A stretch of DNA of 64,000 nt from Xanthostigma xanthostigma. Lineage: Eukaryota; Arthropoda; Insecta; Raphidioptera; Raphidiidae. A model generated the notes under the pieces. It searched no databases. It was not told the DNA's origin and saw only the letters and a program-made list of their open reading frames with translations. Below are positions 61,901 to 64,000 of this stretch, piece after piece. Location: positions 31,900,001 to 31,964,000 of the forward strand of contig OY754466.1 in NCBI GenBank assembly GCA_963575645.1, given 5' to 3'. The position numbers and the translations under genes were made by a program. The stretch's first letter is position 1; each line of letters opens with the position of its first letter.

Positions 61901-64000
61901 AGGACCCATTTGCCCCTAATTGTCATAAAGCATGTAAAACTGCTTGTATGCGTTAAAATAATAGTTAATATGCAGTTTGCATTTTCTTATGAGAGAATGA
62001 TCCAAACCTGAATGTTATAGTTTAAGTAAACTTACCTTTGTAAAATAAAGCAATTTTGCCTATAAGGACTCATTTGCACCTAATTGTCGTTAAGCATGTA
62101 AAAACTGCTTGTCTGCGTTAAAATAATGGTTAATATGCAGTTTGCATTTTCTTATGAGAGAATGATCCAAACCTGAATGTTATAGTGTAAATAGACTTAC
62201 CCTCATGAAATAAAGCAATTTTGCCTATAAAGACTTATTTGCACCTAATTGTCGTAAAGCATGTAAAAACTGCTTGTCTGCGTTTAAATAATGGTTAATA
62301 TGCAGTTTGCATTTTCTTATGAGAGACAGATCCAAACCTGAATGTTTTAGTGTAAATAGACTTACCTTCATAAAATAAAGCAATTTTGCCTATAAGGACC
62401 CATTTGCCCCTAATTGTCATAAAGCATGTAAAACTGCTTGTATGCGTTAAAATAATTGTTAATATGCAGTTTGCATTTTCTTATGAGAGAATGATCCAAA
62501 CCTGAATGTTATAGTGTAAATAGACTTACCCTCATGAAATAAAGCAATTTTGCCTATAAGGACCATTTGCACCTAATTGCCATAAAGCATGTAAAAACTG
62601 CTTGTATGCGTTAAAATGATAGTAAATATGCAGTTTGCATTTTCTTATGAGAGAATGATCCAAACCTAAATGTTATAGTGTAAATAGACTAACCCTCATG
62701 AAATAAAGCAATTTTGCCTATAAGGACTCATTTGCACCTAATTGTCATAAAGCATGTAAAAACAGCTTCTATGCGTTAAAATAATGGTTAATATGCAGTT
62801 TGCATTTTCTTATGAGAGAATGATCCAAACCTGAATGTTATAGTGTAAATAGACTTACCTTCATAAAATAAAGCAATTTTGCCTATAAGGACTTATTTGC
62901 CTCTAATTGTCATAAAGCATGTAAAAACTGCTTGTATGCGTTAAAATAATGGTTAATAAGCAGTTTGCATTTTCTTATGAGAGAATAAATTAACCCTGAA
63001 TGTTATAGTGTAAATAGACTTACCTTTGTAAAAAAAAGCAATTTTGCCTATAAGGACTCATTTGCACGCAATTGTCGTGAAGCATGTAAAAACTGCTTGT
63101 CTGCGTGAAAATGATAGTAAATATGCAGTTTGCATTTTCTTATGAGAGAATGATCCAAACCTGAATGTTATAGTGTAGATAGACTTACCCTCATGAAATA
63201 AAGCAATTTTGCCTATAAGGACTCATTTGCACGCAATTGTCGTGAAGCATGTAAAAACTGCTTGTCTGCGTTAAAATAATGGTTAATATGCAGTTTACAT
63301 TTTCTTATGAGAGAATGATCTAAACCTGAATGTTATAGTGTAAATAGACTTACCTTCATAAAATAAAGCAATTTTGCCTATAAAGACTCATTTGCTTCTA
63401 ATTGTCATAAAGCATGTAAAAATTGCTTGTCAGCGTTAAAAAAAATGGTTAATATGCAGTTTGCATTTTCTTATGAAAGAATGATCCAAACCTGAATGTT
63501 ATAGTGTAAATAGACTTACCTTCATGAAATAAAGCAATTTTGCCTATAAGGACTCATTTGCCCCTAATAGTCATAAAGCATGTAAAAACTGCTTGTATGC
63601 GTTAAAATGATAGTATTTATGCAGTTTGCATTTTCTTATGAAAGAATAATCCAAACCTAAATGTAATAGTGTAAATAGACTAACCCTCATGAAATAAAGC
63701 AATTTTGCCTATAAGGACTCATTTGCACCTAATTGTCATTAAGCTTGAAAAAACTGCTTGTATGCGTTAAAATAATGGTTAATATGCAGTTTGCATTTTC
63801 TTATGAGAGAATGATCCAAACCTGAATGTTATAGTGTAAATAGACTTACTTTGATGAAATAAAGCAATTTTGCCTATAAGGACTCATTTGCACCTAATTG
63901 TCATTAAGCTTGAAAAAACTGCTTGTATGCGTTAAAATAATGGTAAATATGCAAATTGCATTTTCTTATGAAAAAATGATCCAAAACTGAATGTTATAGT
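58930..64000. repeat. Copy of 40,775-46,515, shortened by two 2-monomer losses
   Basis: Follows the earlier segment at 18,155-18,158 bases, then at 17,824 after a loss of 330 bases near 62,690 (partner 44,530-44,860). After a second loss of about 332 bases near 63,215 (partner 45,380-45,715) the offset is 17,492 to the window end. A TA insertion gives TTAATATATGC at about 60,481. The last monomer has an internal switch of five diagnostic bases. The array continues beyond 64,000. Confidence 0.9.

Larger units (their letters stand above)
1..64000. repeat. 165-bp satellite DNA array, about 388 head-to-tail monomers
   Basis: The motif GCAATTTTGCCTATAAGGAC and its variants recur every 165 bases from base 21 to the end, always on the same strand. 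The unit starting CTTACC at 1 and the last one at 63,845 give 387 complete monomers with a net loss of about 11 bases, plus a 156-base partial unit. Neighbouring monomers look roughly 90-97% identical; copies within higher-order blocks look closer. No unique spacer, transposon or inversion interrupts the array. Unit length is in the range of known centromeric satellites (human alpha 171, Arabidopsis 178, rice CentO 155), so a centromeric or pericentromeric origin is likely but inferred. I do not recognise the family. A subtelomeric or interstitial heterochromatin block is the alternative. Confidence 0.98.

Noticed and set aside
1..64000. CRISPR array (regular direct repeats)
   Set aside because: The repeats are 165 bp with no unique spacers, and adjacent units are similar along their whole length. 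There are no cas genes.
1..64000. Telomere repeats, LTR retrotransposons or other transposon insertions
   Set aside because: I looked for TTAGGG/TTTAGGG runs, long non-satellite stretches and target-site duplications, and found none; the 165-base period is never broken by more than a few bases.
1..64000. tRNA or rRNA genes within the repeat unit
   Set aside because: No cloverleaf with A and B box motifs and no conserved rRNA segments are visible in the monomer on either strand.

Overview
The whole 64 kb is one uninterrupted satellite DNA array. A unit of about 165 bp, AT-rich (the consensus I read by eye is about 31-32% G+C), is repeated head to tail in a single orientation, about 387 full copies plus a partial last one. 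I see no gene, RNA gene, transposon, inversion or unique-sequence island on either strand. The longest insertions relative to the consensus are 3-4 bases. The content is eukaryotic, and a unit near nucleosome-repeat length in a long homogeneous array fits centromeric or pericentromeric heterochromatin of a plant or animal. I do not recognise the satellite family and cannot name the species. Many variant sites alternate CG with TG or CA, which suggests a genome with CpG methylation.

Layout. 1-8.1 kb: mixed monomer types with small multimer duplications (5-mer near 3.1/3.9 kb, 990-bp 6-mer near 4.3/5.3 kb). 8.1-16.3 kb: a tandem duplication of about 24-26 monomers. 16.3-28.5 kb: a second higher-order family with a 24-monomer period (3,959 bp), present in about two and a half versions that differ by whole-monomer gains and losses. 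28.5-41 kb: nested 4-, 5-, 6- and 30-monomer duplications. 41-46.5 kb: a long segment that recurs at 58.9-64 kb. 47.2-53.6 kb: 17- and 18-monomer duplications. 53.6-56.3 kb: a 10-monomer duplication made of left-end-type monomers. 56.2-56.9 kb: a near copy of 0.1-0.8 kb. 56.9-64 kb: copies of 47.2-49.1 and 40.8-46.5 kb joined in swapped order.

How it works together. There is no coding content; the information lies in monomer types and their order. Single-monomer variants are shuffled by unequal exchange in whole-monomer steps, long blocks are copied locally and over tens of kb, and short tracts are switched inside monomers. Each monomer also carries A/T tracts spaced close to 10 bp and three short dyad symmetries, which could matter for nucleosome placement or kinetochore chromatin. 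All coordinates, counts and shifts were worked out by reading and should be treated as good to a few bases; percentages are estimates.
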